A stretch of 50,238 nucleotides of DNA. It comes from an uncultured Glaciecola sp. (GTDB taxonomy: Bacteria; Pseudomonadota; Gammaproteobacteria; Enterobacterales; Alteromonadaceae). Under the pieces are notes generated by a model that was given only the letters and a program-made list of their open reading frames with translations, had not been told where the DNA came from and did not search any database. The first letter of the stretch is position 1, and every line of letters starts with the position of its first letter. Positions 37,634 through 45,600 of the stretch are shown piece after piece. The DNA is taken from NCBI GenBank assembly GCA_905479945.1, contig CAJQOP010000087.1, positions 1-50,238 on the forward strand. Reading direction: 5' to 3'. Position numbers and translations under genes: made by a program.

Positions 37634-38998
37634 TTAAGCTTTCTCCGTCTCAGCGCTAGTTGCAATGAAGCCTGCAGTTTGCTCATCTAATACATGAACA
37701 ATTGACTTCGCTTTTGCAGCTACAACACTATGAACCAAAATAAGTGGTAACGCTGCAATAATACCTTGAGCTGTTGTTACAAGAGCCATTGAGATAGAAC
37801 CAGCCATGATTCTTGGGTCACCTGTACCGAACAACGTAATTTGTTGGAAAGTTTCAATCATTCCCAATACCGTACCTAGTAGACCTAGCAACGGTGCTAT
37901 AGCGGCAAAGATTTTTATGATATTAATACCGCGATCTACACTTGGTAACTCACGTAATATTGCTTCATCAAGCTTAAGTTCTAATGTTTCAACATCAGCA
38001 GCTTTGTTTGCTTGATAAACAGTTAAGATACGACCTAAAGGATTTTTGGTATTAGGTTGGTCGATATTCTTCAACTGCGAGTTCATTTTAGCGCCAATTG
38101 CTGAAAGCGTTAGGAACTTATACAAACCGATTAGAAGGCCTATTGCCAACATAACAGTAATTGTGTAACCCACTGGACCACCAGCATGATATCTCTCTGT
38201 CATAGTCGCTTTTTGCTTGAACAAGTTCAATATAGCGCCTCGTGACGGATCCACATATACTGGAACGAAACCATCAGAAGCAGATGCTTCCAAGATATCT
38301 TGAGTTGTGCTTACTTGGAAACCGTCAGGTTGACGACCTAGAGGCTGTATCGAGTTATCAGCATCATCATATACTAAGTAACCTTGCTCACCGACCAAGT
38401 TAAATGTACCAATACGAAGCACAGTTTGTGTTGATTTACCGCCGTCTAAGTTAAGCACTTCAGCTTCAAATTTTTCAACTTGACCAGAAGCAGTCATTTC
38501 AGTCTGCAAAGAAACCCATAACTCTCTAAGTTCTCTAATGTTCGGGAGACCTTTAGAGTCTTTTGACATTTCACCTAAGAATACATCGCGACCAGGATAC
38601 TGAGCGCTTACAATAGATGTAGAAATTCGACCGAATGCATCAGCTGAAGCTTGGCGAACAACACCAAACATTTCACCTAAGTCACCTTTGGCTTGGTCTA
38701 ACTCAACTTCTTTGTCTATAAGTGACTGTTCATTAGCAGCAAATTGATTGGTTAAACGGTCACCACGTTGTTCTTCTTTTTTCAGATTTGCTTGGGCAGT
38801 ACGCAACAAACCTTGCTTGTCAGCGCGGTCTTTGCGGAACTCAGCTTCACGTTGTTTATTAATTTGTGATTGAGCGGTGCCTTTCTGTTTTACTTTTTGT
38901 AGCAAATCTTGCAATGATGTTGACGTCTGTGCTTGTGCAAAAGAAGATACACATACAATTGCCGCTGCAGCAACAAGCGTTTTAATTGTTGTTTTCAT
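37634..38998 (-). CDS. ttpC: TtpC, ExbB-like protein with long periplasmic domain
   Basis: The 454-residue protein has a signal peptide (TLVAAAAIVCVSSFAQAQ), a periplasmic coiled-coil region (about residues 30-115, with many Lys/Glu/Gln) and a C-terminal MotA/TolQ/ExbB channel domain (APLLGLLGTVLGMIETFQ, GTGDPRIMAGSISMALVTTAQG). TtpC is needed with ExbB2, ExbD2 and TonB2 for iron-siderophore uptake in Vibrio. It precedes exbB by 1 base and follows the DUF3450 gene by 5. Confidence 0.93.
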   Translation of the reverse strand: MKTTIKTLVAAAAIVCVSSFAQAQTSTSLQDLLQKVKQKGTAQSQINKQREAEFRKDRADKQGLLRTAQANLKKEEQRGDRLTNQFAANEQSLIDKEVELDQAKGDLGEMFGVVRQASADAFGRISTSIVSAQYPGRDVFLGEMSKDSKGLPNIRELRELWVSLQTEMTASGQVEKFEAEVLNLDGGKSTQTVLRIGTFNLVGEQGYLVYDDADNSIQPLGRQPDGFQVSTTQDILEASASDGFVPVYVDPSRGAILNLFKQKATMTERYHAGGPVGYTITVMLAIGLLIGLYKFLTLSAIGAKMNSQLKNIDQPNTKNPLGRILTVYQANKAADVETLELKLDEAILRELPSVDRGINIIKIFAAIAPLLGLLGTVLGMIETFQQITLFGTGDPRIMAGSISMALVTTAQGIIAALPLILVHSVVAAKAKSIVHVLDEQTAGFIATSAETEKA

Positions 38999-39003
38999 TA
39001 TGC

Positions 39004-39777
39004 TTACTCCGCTGCTTTAATTGGTAATTTGATAAGATCTTCAGGAACTAAGCCCTGTGCCATGCGAACAGCCTGAATAATAGAATTCAGATACTCATCA
39101 CCTAATTTTTGATAGCTACGTGCGTCATTATCCCAAGCCCAAGCGCTTTTCTGATCTTTAGAAAGAGCAAGAAGTGCTGTACGACCTAAGTTAAAGAAAT
39201 CAACTGAAACGTCTTGCCCACTGTCTTCAATCGTTCCTGGGTAGGTTTCAATTTTAGAACCGTACTCATTTTCAGTTTGATATGCTTCGAGAACTAAGCG
39301 GAAGCGCTCAGCAACAGTTACACTTGAGTTCGTCATTACATCACGAAGTCTTTGAACGCGTGCCGTTCGTTCTTCTAGATTAATTGGAACATCAAGCTTA
39401 ATAAATTCATCAAGGCTATCAATCATGCTGAACATTAATGGAACAATATTTTGCCTTGTTTCATCAATAGAATCGATTTGACGTTGAAGTGAATCGATTC
39501 CGCGTTGTTGGTCAGCAACTAGATTAGCCAAGTAATCATTGTAAACCTTCAAGCTCTCAGTTGTATCGATGACGTTTCTATACTCCGCCAACAATTCTTG
39601 AGATTGCTCAAAAAGATTATTAATTTTTTCTTGAGATTGCGTGACTGCTTTATGGATCTTAGCTTCTTCATTTTGTAAGTCTTGAAGCTGATCTGCAGAG
39701 ACGATCGAAGCATTCCCTAGTGCTATTGCACCTAGAACGCATGATGCTATTTGAGTTCTCTTGCTCATTTTGGACAT
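39004..39777 (-). CDS. DUF3450 family periplasmic protein
   Basis: The 257-residue protein has a signal peptide (MSKRTQIASCVLGAIALGNASIVSA) and a long helical, probably coiled-coil region (about residues 30-120: LQNEEAKIHKAVTQSQEKIN, LVADQQRGIDSLQRQIDSI). PLMFSMIDSLDEFIKLD and DNDARSYQKLGDEYLNSI are DUF3450 features. It is the first gene of the TonB2-type operon. Its role is unknown; coiled coils suggest it bridges the motor and the envelope. Several ATG codons (39789, 39777, 39768) are possible starts. Confidence 0.85.
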   Translation of the reverse strand: MSKMSKRTQIASCVLGAIALGNASIVSADQLQDLQNEEAKIHKAVTQSQEKINNLFEQSQELLAEYRNVIDTTESLKVYNDYLANLVADQQRGIDSLQRQIDSIDETRQNIVPLMFSMIDSLDEFIKLDVPINLEERTARVQRLRDVMTNSSVTVAERFRLVLEAYQTENEYGSKIETYPGTIEDSGQDVSVDFFNLGRTALLALSKDQKSAWAWDNDARSYQKLGDEYLNSIIQAVRMAQGLVPEDLIKLPIKAAE

Positions 39778-40128
39778 ATTCCCAACCATAGTTTTGTTGT
39801 TTCCGCCTTCAACAATAAAGGGCGCTGAAATTATTATTATCATAGTCGTGCATTCGAAAATTCAATGCACTCCACCAAGATAGTCACAGGATGTTAAGGA
39901 AATGTCAAGAAAACGGTTAACTAGAAATACCAAGAATTCATTTTTTTTTAAACAAGCTATTTTCAAAACTTATGTTAGTCTTTTTCGCTCGGTTTAGTAC
40001 AATGCCTGATTACCAGATACTTGAGGTGTTTGCGCATCTAAGTACAATGGCTTGAAACTAGCCGGGAAAACATATAGAAGGCGCTAAAAAGCCTACTCAT
40101 TCATTAATATTAGCAGTTGGAGAATGGC
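39778..40128. other. Divergent control region, TonB operon and sapC
   Basis: About 350 AT-rich bases hold promoters for the TonB operon (minus) and sapC (plus). An imperfect inverted repeat TGCATT-N9-AATGCA lies at 39849-39869 in the TonB leader. TACAAT near 39999 may be the sapC -10. TTGGAGAATGGC just before 40129 is the sapC ribosome site. I see no gene. Shared control of the two operons would be possible from here. Confidence 0.4.
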
Positions 40129-40842
40129 ATGAATGTGAACTACGTAGCATTAAATGTAGAACAACATAAAAATAAAAAAATAAAAGTACTCTCATCTTTT
40201 GAACACGCGCGGGATTTTCACCTTTGTGCCATTACAACTGATGAATTTGGTTTGGCTAGCACCAATTATCCGATTGTCTTCATCCGTAATGAAGATGCTT
40301 CGATTAGTGCGGTAGCATTATTTGGGCTCAAACCTAAGCAAAACTTCTTTGTAGATAAAGATGGTCAATGGCCGCTAGCTTATGTTCCGGCTATTATTCG
40401 TCGCTATCCCTTTAGCCTTGGTCGTGTTAATCCTGACTCTGACGACCTAGCAATCTGCATTAGTGATGCGGATCAATTAATTAATGATAAGTTTGGTCTC
40501 GATTTGTTTAACAACGATGGTGAGCCAAGTGATCATGTTATTAGAATTCAAAAATTCCTTAGCTTTTTACATAACATGCAAAACCGTTCTAAAGATTTTT
40601 ATCAAATTCTTGACGGACTGGGTTTGTTTACCGAAAAAGCGCTTGAATTCCAAGAAAATGAAGAAGCCAAGTCAATTGGTGGTTTCATGGTAATCGATCG
40701 CGATAAATTGCAAAGCCTTAAAGCAACTGATTTTACCAAGCTACGAAAGATCGACGGTGCTCTTGAAGCGATCTATACCCATATCGCCTCGTTAAACCAA
40801 GTACAGAACTTAGTGAAACGCAATGATGCTAAGGTAGATTAA
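40129..40842 (+). CDS. SapC family protein
   Basis: The 237-residue product starts MNVNYVALNVEQHKNKKIKV and contains the SapC-family core: FHLCAITTDEFGLASTNYPIVF, ALFGLKPKQNFFVDKDGQWPLAYVPAIIRRYPFSLG and KIDGALEAIYTHIASLNQVQNLV. The name comes from an S-layer locus, but the molecular role is unknown. In marine bacteria it recurs beside TonB receptors, tryptophan-halogenase-like flavoproteins and cupin-like oxygenases. It has no signal peptide, so it is cytoplasmic. GGAGA lies before the ATG at 40129. It is followed 4 bases later by a 2OG oxygenase. Confidence 0.88.
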   Translation: MNVNYVALNVEQHKNKKIKVLSSFEHARDFHLCAITTDEFGLASTNYPIVFIRNEDASISAVALFGLKPKQNFFVDKDGQWPLAYVPAIIRRYPFSLGRVNPDSDDLAICISDADQLINDKFGLDLFNNDGEPSDHVIRIQKFLSFLHNMQNRSKDFYQILDGLGLFTEKALEFQENEEAKSIGGFMVIDRDKLQSLKATDFTKLRKIDGALEAIYTHIASLNQVQNLVKRNDAKVD

Positions 40843-40846
40843 GAGA

Positions 40847-41542
40847 ATGAAAGCGACCGTATTTGAAGCGACCAGGACGGCGGAACTCAAGCAAGCGTAT
40901 CAGCAGGAGAACAAAGTTAAAGTAGAAAACTTATTCACTCTCGAAAACGCTCAGGCTATAAATCAAGCTGTACAAAGCATCAGAGATTATCATTTAGTAT
41001 TTCATGTTGGAGATGAGCACAAAGCGGTTTTGGAGTCTGAACTTAGAAAACATGATGATGAAACCCGATTAAAATTACAAACCGAGATACACCAAAATGC
41101 CTCTCGCGGCATTGGCTTTCTGTATGGACGGCATAGGTTTGATAATACACATAGCAATTCAGTTTTAAGAAATACGATTGAATGGCTAAATAGTGAGGAA
41201 ACGATTAATTGGGTCAAGGAAGTTACCGGTTTTCAAGATATCACTCATGCTGATGCGAATATCACTCGATTTGCTAGAGGTGAATTTTTAACGCGTCACA
41301 ATGATGTCGTGCCAAATGAAACTCGCAGAGTCGCTTTTGTGATCAATTTGTCATCTCAATGGCATGCAGATTGGGGAGGCTTGTTACAGTTTTTTGAAGC
41401 AGATGGCACAAGCAAGCAATCTTGGACTCCTACTTTCAACAGTTTGAGTCTGTTCAACGTATCTGAGATCCACTCCGTTACCTGTATTGCTCCGTTCGCT
41501 CCAGCACTGAGACTATCAATTAGTGGTTGGTTCAGAGCTTAA
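40847..41542 (+). CDS. 2OG-Fe(II) oxygenase, prolyl 4-hydroxylase-like
   Basis: The 231-residue cytoplasmic enzyme has the double-stranded beta-helix ligands: H151 and D153 in TRHNDVV, H209 in EIHSV, and R222 in RLSISGWF for 2-oxoglutarate. VAFVINLSSQWHADWGGLLQFF is the family core between them. Such enzymes hydroxylate proteins or small molecules using iron, O2 and 2-oxoglutarate. Substrate is unknown. It is the second gene after sapC (4-base gap) and ends 3 bases from the converging AspH-like gene, in a group with two further oxygenases. Confidence 0.87.
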   Translation: MKATVFEATRTAELKQAYQQENKVKVENLFTLENAQAINQAVQSIRDYHLVFHVGDEHKAVLESELRKHDDETRLKLQTEIHQNASRGIGFLYGRHRFDNTHSNSVLRNTIEWLNSEETINWVKEVTGFQDITHADANITRFARGEFLTRHNDVVPNETRRVAFVINLSSQWHADWGGLLQFFEADGTSKQSWTPTFNSLSLFNVSEIHSVTCIAPFAPALRLSISGWFRA

Positions 41543-41545
41543 TAG

Positions 41546-42742
41546 CTAATTGAAACTCGGTATCATTCTACCCTGCAACCATGCCTGACGACTGTTGAAG
41601 GTGCGCTTAATTGCTTGCACCTCTTCTTCACTTAAATCGGGATGCCATATTGAAAATAGTAATACAATGCGCGTATGCGAACTATTATTTCTCGCTGAGT
41701 GAATGAAAGTATCATCAAACACAAGCACCTCAGCATCTTGCCACTGATAAATCTCATCTCCAACGCTCAATTCACAGCCACTAGGAACGTCAATTCCAAG
41801 ATGGCAGGTTAAGCTGTGATTAGACAGACCATAGTGAGGTGGAATCTCCTGCCCTGCCTTGAGAATAGAAAAGAAAACCTCATCCGGAAAAACACCTCGA
41901 GCAGCTAATGGCAATTTAGATAAAATTTCGATGGTTTTTGGAAAGTGCTGCTTAGCAAATGCCGACAACTCCCCCTCTTTGTATAAATCCAAAGCAGTCC
42001 ATGTTTGTTTTCCAGCCAACGCCTCAAAGTCCTCAGCAGAGAAGTGATTATCAAGATAAGGCCGAGCGACTGAATCTAATTGTGTTATTACCGAACTCAG
42101 CTCTGATTTTATAAAAGAATGTTGAGCAATTAGATCTGGAACCCACGTAAATTGAGAAACGTCCCAAATGGGCACTGCAGTTAAATCAGGTATATAAAAC
42201 AAGTGCGGCATTTGCCGTGGAGTATTATAGTCGAATGGCTGTAAATGCGTTTGCGGCCAAATAGCAGAAGCTATCCTCTGTACTTTAGGATCTTCAGTAA
42301 TCGCTTGAGAATGTTGTTGTGTATAAAACTGAACTAATGCTCTACCTGCGTAAACAAGTTTATTGAAAAAACTCTCTGAAAAGCCAAATGACTTAGGTTG
42401 AGTAAACCAATTTGGTGCCATATCTAAAACAAAGGAGAATAGAACCACAGCATCTGTATGCTTTTGTAAATTCGCACATAAATATCCTAAGCTAATATAC
42501 GCGCTGGGATTCGAAGGTTGAATTCTAATACATTCAGAATAAGCCTTTAAAGCGCGCTCGTCTTCTCCAAATTGTTCTTCAACGTTACCAAGGAAATTAC
42601 TTATATCCGCGGTTTTTGGAAACACTTCTCCGAGCGCTCTGGCTTTGCTTATTCCCTCTTCAATTAAGCCCTGATTAAGCAATTCTGCAACTCTTTGTTG
42701 CGCTTGCTGCGCTTTTTTCGCTTGATGCACATCGTCCTTCAT
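41546..42742 (-). CDS. TPR plus aspartyl/asparaginyl beta-hydroxylase domain protein
   Basis: The 398-residue protein has TPR-like helices at about 15-115 and a C-terminal AspH-type oxygenase domain. Key residues are in SLTCHLGIDVPSGC (H314), FDDTFIHSARN (H348) and IWHPDL. AspH enzymes bind iron with two His only, and the Asp/Glu of the usual triad is missing here too. No signal peptide is visible, so it is cytoplasmic, unlike animal AspH in the ER. The start at 42742 overlaps the methyltransferase stop (ATGA). It is the last gene of the oxygenase operon. Confidence 0.87.
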   Translation of the reverse strand: MKDDVHQAKKAQQAQQRVAELLNQGLIEEGISKARALGEVFPKTADISNFLGNVEEQFGEDERALKAYSECIRIQPSNPSAYISLGYLCANLQKHTDAVVLFSFVLDMAPNWFTQPKSFGFSESFFNKLVYAGRALVQFYTQQHSQAITEDPKVQRIASAIWPQTHLQPFDYNTPRQMPHLFYIPDLTAVPIWDVSQFTWVPDLIAQHSFIKSELSSVITQLDSVARPYLDNHFSAEDFEALAGKQTWTALDLYKEGELSAFAKQHFPKTIEILSKLPLAARGVFPDEVFFSILKAGQEIPPHYGLSNHSLTCHLGIDVPSGCELSVGDEIYQWQDAEVLVFDDTFIHSARNNSSHTRIVLLFSIWHPDLSEEEVQAIKRTFNSRQAWLQGRMIPSFN

Positions 42743-43662
42743 CGCTTTTGCCCCAGTATATGCCAACCAAGAATATCTTTGTCACCATTTTCATTGGCAA
42801 CAAGCATAGGCTCGCTAATATCTATGGCTACACCGCAGGCCTTAAAATCATCCACTATCCTAATCATCTCAGACTCACTCAGTGCCGCTTTTTGTAATTG
42901 CTGCAAGCGAGACCTTTCTGCGTAAATACGCCTCAATGTATTGGTAATGTGCTCGCTTAGTAATTTAGTCCGCGGCTGTTGTAAAAAGTAGGTTATAGCA
43001 TCAAAAATTTGACCGCTAATACGCTTAGTTTTTACGATATCGAGCTTAAGGAAAGTTTCACCAGCGCTTTCCATATCATACAAGCTAGCGTCACCCTCTT
43101 TATATTTTAATAATGTAGGCAGCAAGCCACTGCTAGCAAACAAACTATCATACTCACGCAACTTAGCTTGGTTTGAGAGCAGCAAAGCGCTTTGTGTGTT
43201 ATGCATTAAAAATTTAAGGTGCCCTCCAGAACTCAACACTCTAGATGATTCTAAAACCATCTCACTGGTTCTAGTGTGGTCCGATATCGCATATTCAGCA
43301 CCAAACTGACTGGTAACAGCATCGAATTCGCAAGTCGCATAAGGCAAATTAGTGATGTCGATGTTGGGTACAAAAGTCGCTGACGCTAAATGGACATCCT
43401 CAGTTTGCGGTTGTATCATTGCTATGTCTACAGCAGTTACTTGCAAACTACTTACACTTGATAACAGCTGCTTAACAACCGACCCGTTGCCTGTTGCCAA
43501 ATCAATTATTTTTGCACTTTTCGGCAGAGATTCAGCAAATCCTCCCCAAAAAGCTTCCATTGCAAGGCCTGCAAGACGATCTGACTGCGTAATACAACTC
43601 TCCAATGCTCCCGACTCCCAATAGAGATCCCAAGCATTCGTCGGCTTATCGTTGTAAATCAT
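42739..43662 (-). CDS. Class I SAM-dependent methyltransferase, substrate unknown
   Basis: The 307-residue protein has the SAM motif I AKIIDLATGNGSVVKQLL at about 50-67, AVDIAM as motif II and a C-terminal helical domain (about 190-290). SRVLSSGGHLKFLMHN is the usual post-motif strand. The target is unknown. It sits between the two TPR oxygenases with a 2-base gap on one side and a 4-base overlap on the other, so its product is almost certainly used together with them. Confidence 0.82.
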   Translation of the reverse strand: MIYNDKPTNAWDLYWESGALESCITQSDRLAGLAMEAFWGGFAESLPKSAKIIDLATGNGSVVKQLLSSVSSLQVTAVDIAMIQPQTEDVHLASATFVPNIDITNLPYATCEFDAVTSQFGAEYAISDHTRTSEMVLESSRVLSSGGHLKFLMHNTQSALLLSNQAKLREYDSLFASSGLLPTLLKYKEGDASLYDMESAGETFLKLDIVKTKRISGQIFDAITYFLQQPRTKLLSEHITNTLRRIYAERSRLQQLQKAALSESEMIRIVDDFKACGVAIDISEPMLVANENGDKDILGWHILGQKR

Positions 43663-43664
43663 AT

Positions 43665-45485
43665 TTATATTTCAATCTCTTCAAGTGGAACAACATCAAA
43701 GGGAGCAGTAAGCCGCATTTCATTAGAGTGAAAGGGCAAAGTACCGTGCCACATAAATGAGGGAAACAACACCAATATACCCTCTTTAGGGGTTATAATT
43801 AAGTCAGGCTCATCAATTAAACCAAGCTCCAATGGAGATTGTCCAAAACGTATACAGCCCTCTTTATCAGTTATATTATCTGGCAATGATATATAGCACG
43901 CGGAGCTAATCCAACCCTCAGGGTGAACATGATTAACGTGGAACCCGGATTCCTCCAATTTAACAGACCAACTTCCTGTGATTTTAAAGCTAGCGCATTT
44001 ACGTTTGAAAAAAACATGCTCACTATCATCGGGTAACTCAGCAATATATCGACTGACTGTCGTCTCATATGCCCATTTTAATTGAGCCAAAATAGGATGT
44101 TCCCGGTCCAGCAAACGTCCTGGTGTTTGTGTTCCCTTGCGCAATGTTTGTTGCAACGGTCTTGTCGTTGTATTGTGCATGGACACTAATACTTCTTGCA
44201 CCTTATTCAAGAAAACCGCTAAAGAATCATAGCCATCAGGAATGGGCAACTCAAACGCTTTGATGCTGTGCTTTACTTGGGTAAATGCTTCATACGCGTC
44301 CGGATCTGTCAGTTTCAAACAAGTCGACTCATAAGCGAGCACCAACTGATTTTGCGTATACTCCTTTTTCAATTCACTTATCACTTGCAAAGCAACGTTA
44401 TATTTAGTGAGTTTGATGCTTAATTTAATCAACTCTATGCCATGAGAAAAAGTGGACGTTGCTTGCCAAATCGTTTGCATAATACTGAATGCATCTTTAA
44501 CTTTGCCGTCATTAGCTAAAAGCAGCGCTTTAAAATATAACAAACGAGATTGATTAGGCTGCCTCTCTAAACCTAGCTGCACTTGCTGTGATGCTTGCTT
44601 GTAATCTTCTGCATTGATCAGCATATCGATATAGGCAAGCCTCAAACTAGATAGTTCAGGCGTTTTTGTCAGTACAAGGAAAAAACTTTTACCAAATTTT
44701 TGTTGTTCGCCCAATTGCCATAACATTTCATTTAGCTGGACATGAGCAGCCAGGTAACTTGGATTAATGGCTATGGCTTGGTTAAAAGCCTGTTCTGACT
44801 GTTCATATTTACCTAGCTCAAAATAGCATAAGGCAGATTGGTATTGGGCCATCGATGACGGCCCAGAAGTCATCACGCCTTGAAGTAACTCGATTGCGTC
44901 TTGATACTTATTTTGCTGAATTAGCACTTTTGACAAACCAATTATCGCTTCTTTATAGTCGGGTTTCTGCACCAGCACTTGATGATATTTATCTTCTGCA
45001 AGAGCATGGTTCTTTATCGCAAGAAAATAATCTGCTTCATATTTTTGGTAAACAACAGAATGTAAAAACCGTGAGCGATATTCATCAATTAACTGTTTAG
45101 CTTGCACTAAGTCAGCTTTATCAAGAGTCAAAATTAGCCAATTTTTAAACGCGTCAATATAATTGGGATTCAATGAAAGCGCCAATTTATAATGATTGAC
45201 CGCACTATTGCTCTCTCCCATATCTTTCAAAAGATTGGCTAAATTATTATGAAATTCGGGCTGTTTTGGATAACGCGAGACAATGGCCTGCATTATTTTT
45301 AAGGATTCTGGATACTGATATAAAGACTTCAATGCTAGTGCATAAAGATGTTGAACATTTGGATGTTGCAATAGGTTATTTGGTAATGATTGAATATCAT
45401 GGATTGCGTTATGAGCATCGCCCGATTGCAACTTTTTGGTAATTTGCTCAAGTCGTTGCTGAAATTGTTGTTGTGACACTGCCAT
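43665..45485 (-). CDS. TPR protein with C-terminal 2OG-Fe(II) oxygenase domain
   Basis: The 606-residue protein has about ten TPR units over residues 1-380 (for example YPKQPEFHNNLANLLKDMGE, KPDYKEAIIGLSKVLIQQNKY). A C-terminal oxygenase domain of the 2OG-FeII_Oxy_5 type follows: GFHVNHVHPEGWISSACYISLP, GILVLFPSFMWHGTLPF and EMRLTAPFDVVP. The TPR part likely binds a protein substrate. The start is ATG 45485 or ATG 45494; AGGAG lies 2 bases from the latter and 11 from the former. It leads the minus-strand operon; the receptor terminator lies just upstream. Confidence 0.87.
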   Translation of the reverse strand: MAVSQQQFQQRLEQITKKLQSGDAHNAIHDIQSLPNNLLQHPNVQHLYALALKSLYQYPESLKIMQAIVSRYPKQPEFHNNLANLLKDMGESNSAVNHYKLALSLNPNYIDAFKNWLILTLDKADLVQAKQLIDEYRSRFLHSVVYQKYEADYFLAIKNHALAEDKYHQVLVQKPDYKEAIIGLSKVLIQQNKYQDAIELLQGVMTSGPSSMAQYQSALCYFELGKYEQSEQAFNQAIAINPSYLAAHVQLNEMLWQLGEQQKFGKSFFLVLTKTPELSSLRLAYIDMLINAEDYKQASQQVQLGLERQPNQSRLLYFKALLLANDGKVKDAFSIMQTIWQATSTFSHGIELIKLSIKLTKYNVALQVISELKKEYTQNQLVLAYESTCLKLTDPDAYEAFTQVKHSIKAFELPIPDGYDSLAVFLNKVQEVLVSMHNTTTRPLQQTLRKGTQTPGRLLDREHPILAQLKWAYETTVSRYIAELPDDSEHVFFKRKCASFKITGSWSVKLEESGFHVNHVHPEGWISSACYISLPDNITDKEGCIRFGQSPLELGLIDEPDLIITPKEGILVLFPSFMWHGTLPFHSNEMRLTAPFDVVPLEEIEI

Positions 45486-45555
45486 GTAAATCATTACTCC
45501 TATGCAAGGCCAATAAGCATAGCATTTTAGACGTAATAAACACTGATTTTGAGCA

Positions 45556-45584
45556 AAAAAAAAGCCAACTTTCGTTGGCTTTTA
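45556..45584 (-). terminator. Intrinsic terminator after the large TonB receptor
   Basis: On the minus strand AAAAGCCAACGAAAGTTGGC forms a 6-7 bp GC-containing stem and is followed by nine T. It lies 17 bases after the receptor stop and ahead of the oxygenase operon, so the receptor is mostly transcribed alone, with possible read-through. Confidence 0.9.
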
Positions 45585-45600
45585 TTAAATATCTTTCAAA

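Noticed and set aside
39849..39869. TGCATT-N9-AATGCA inverted repeat as an operator of the TonB operon
   Set aside because: Only six paired bases, centre not symmetric, and no known regulator motif; likely chance in AT-rich DNA.
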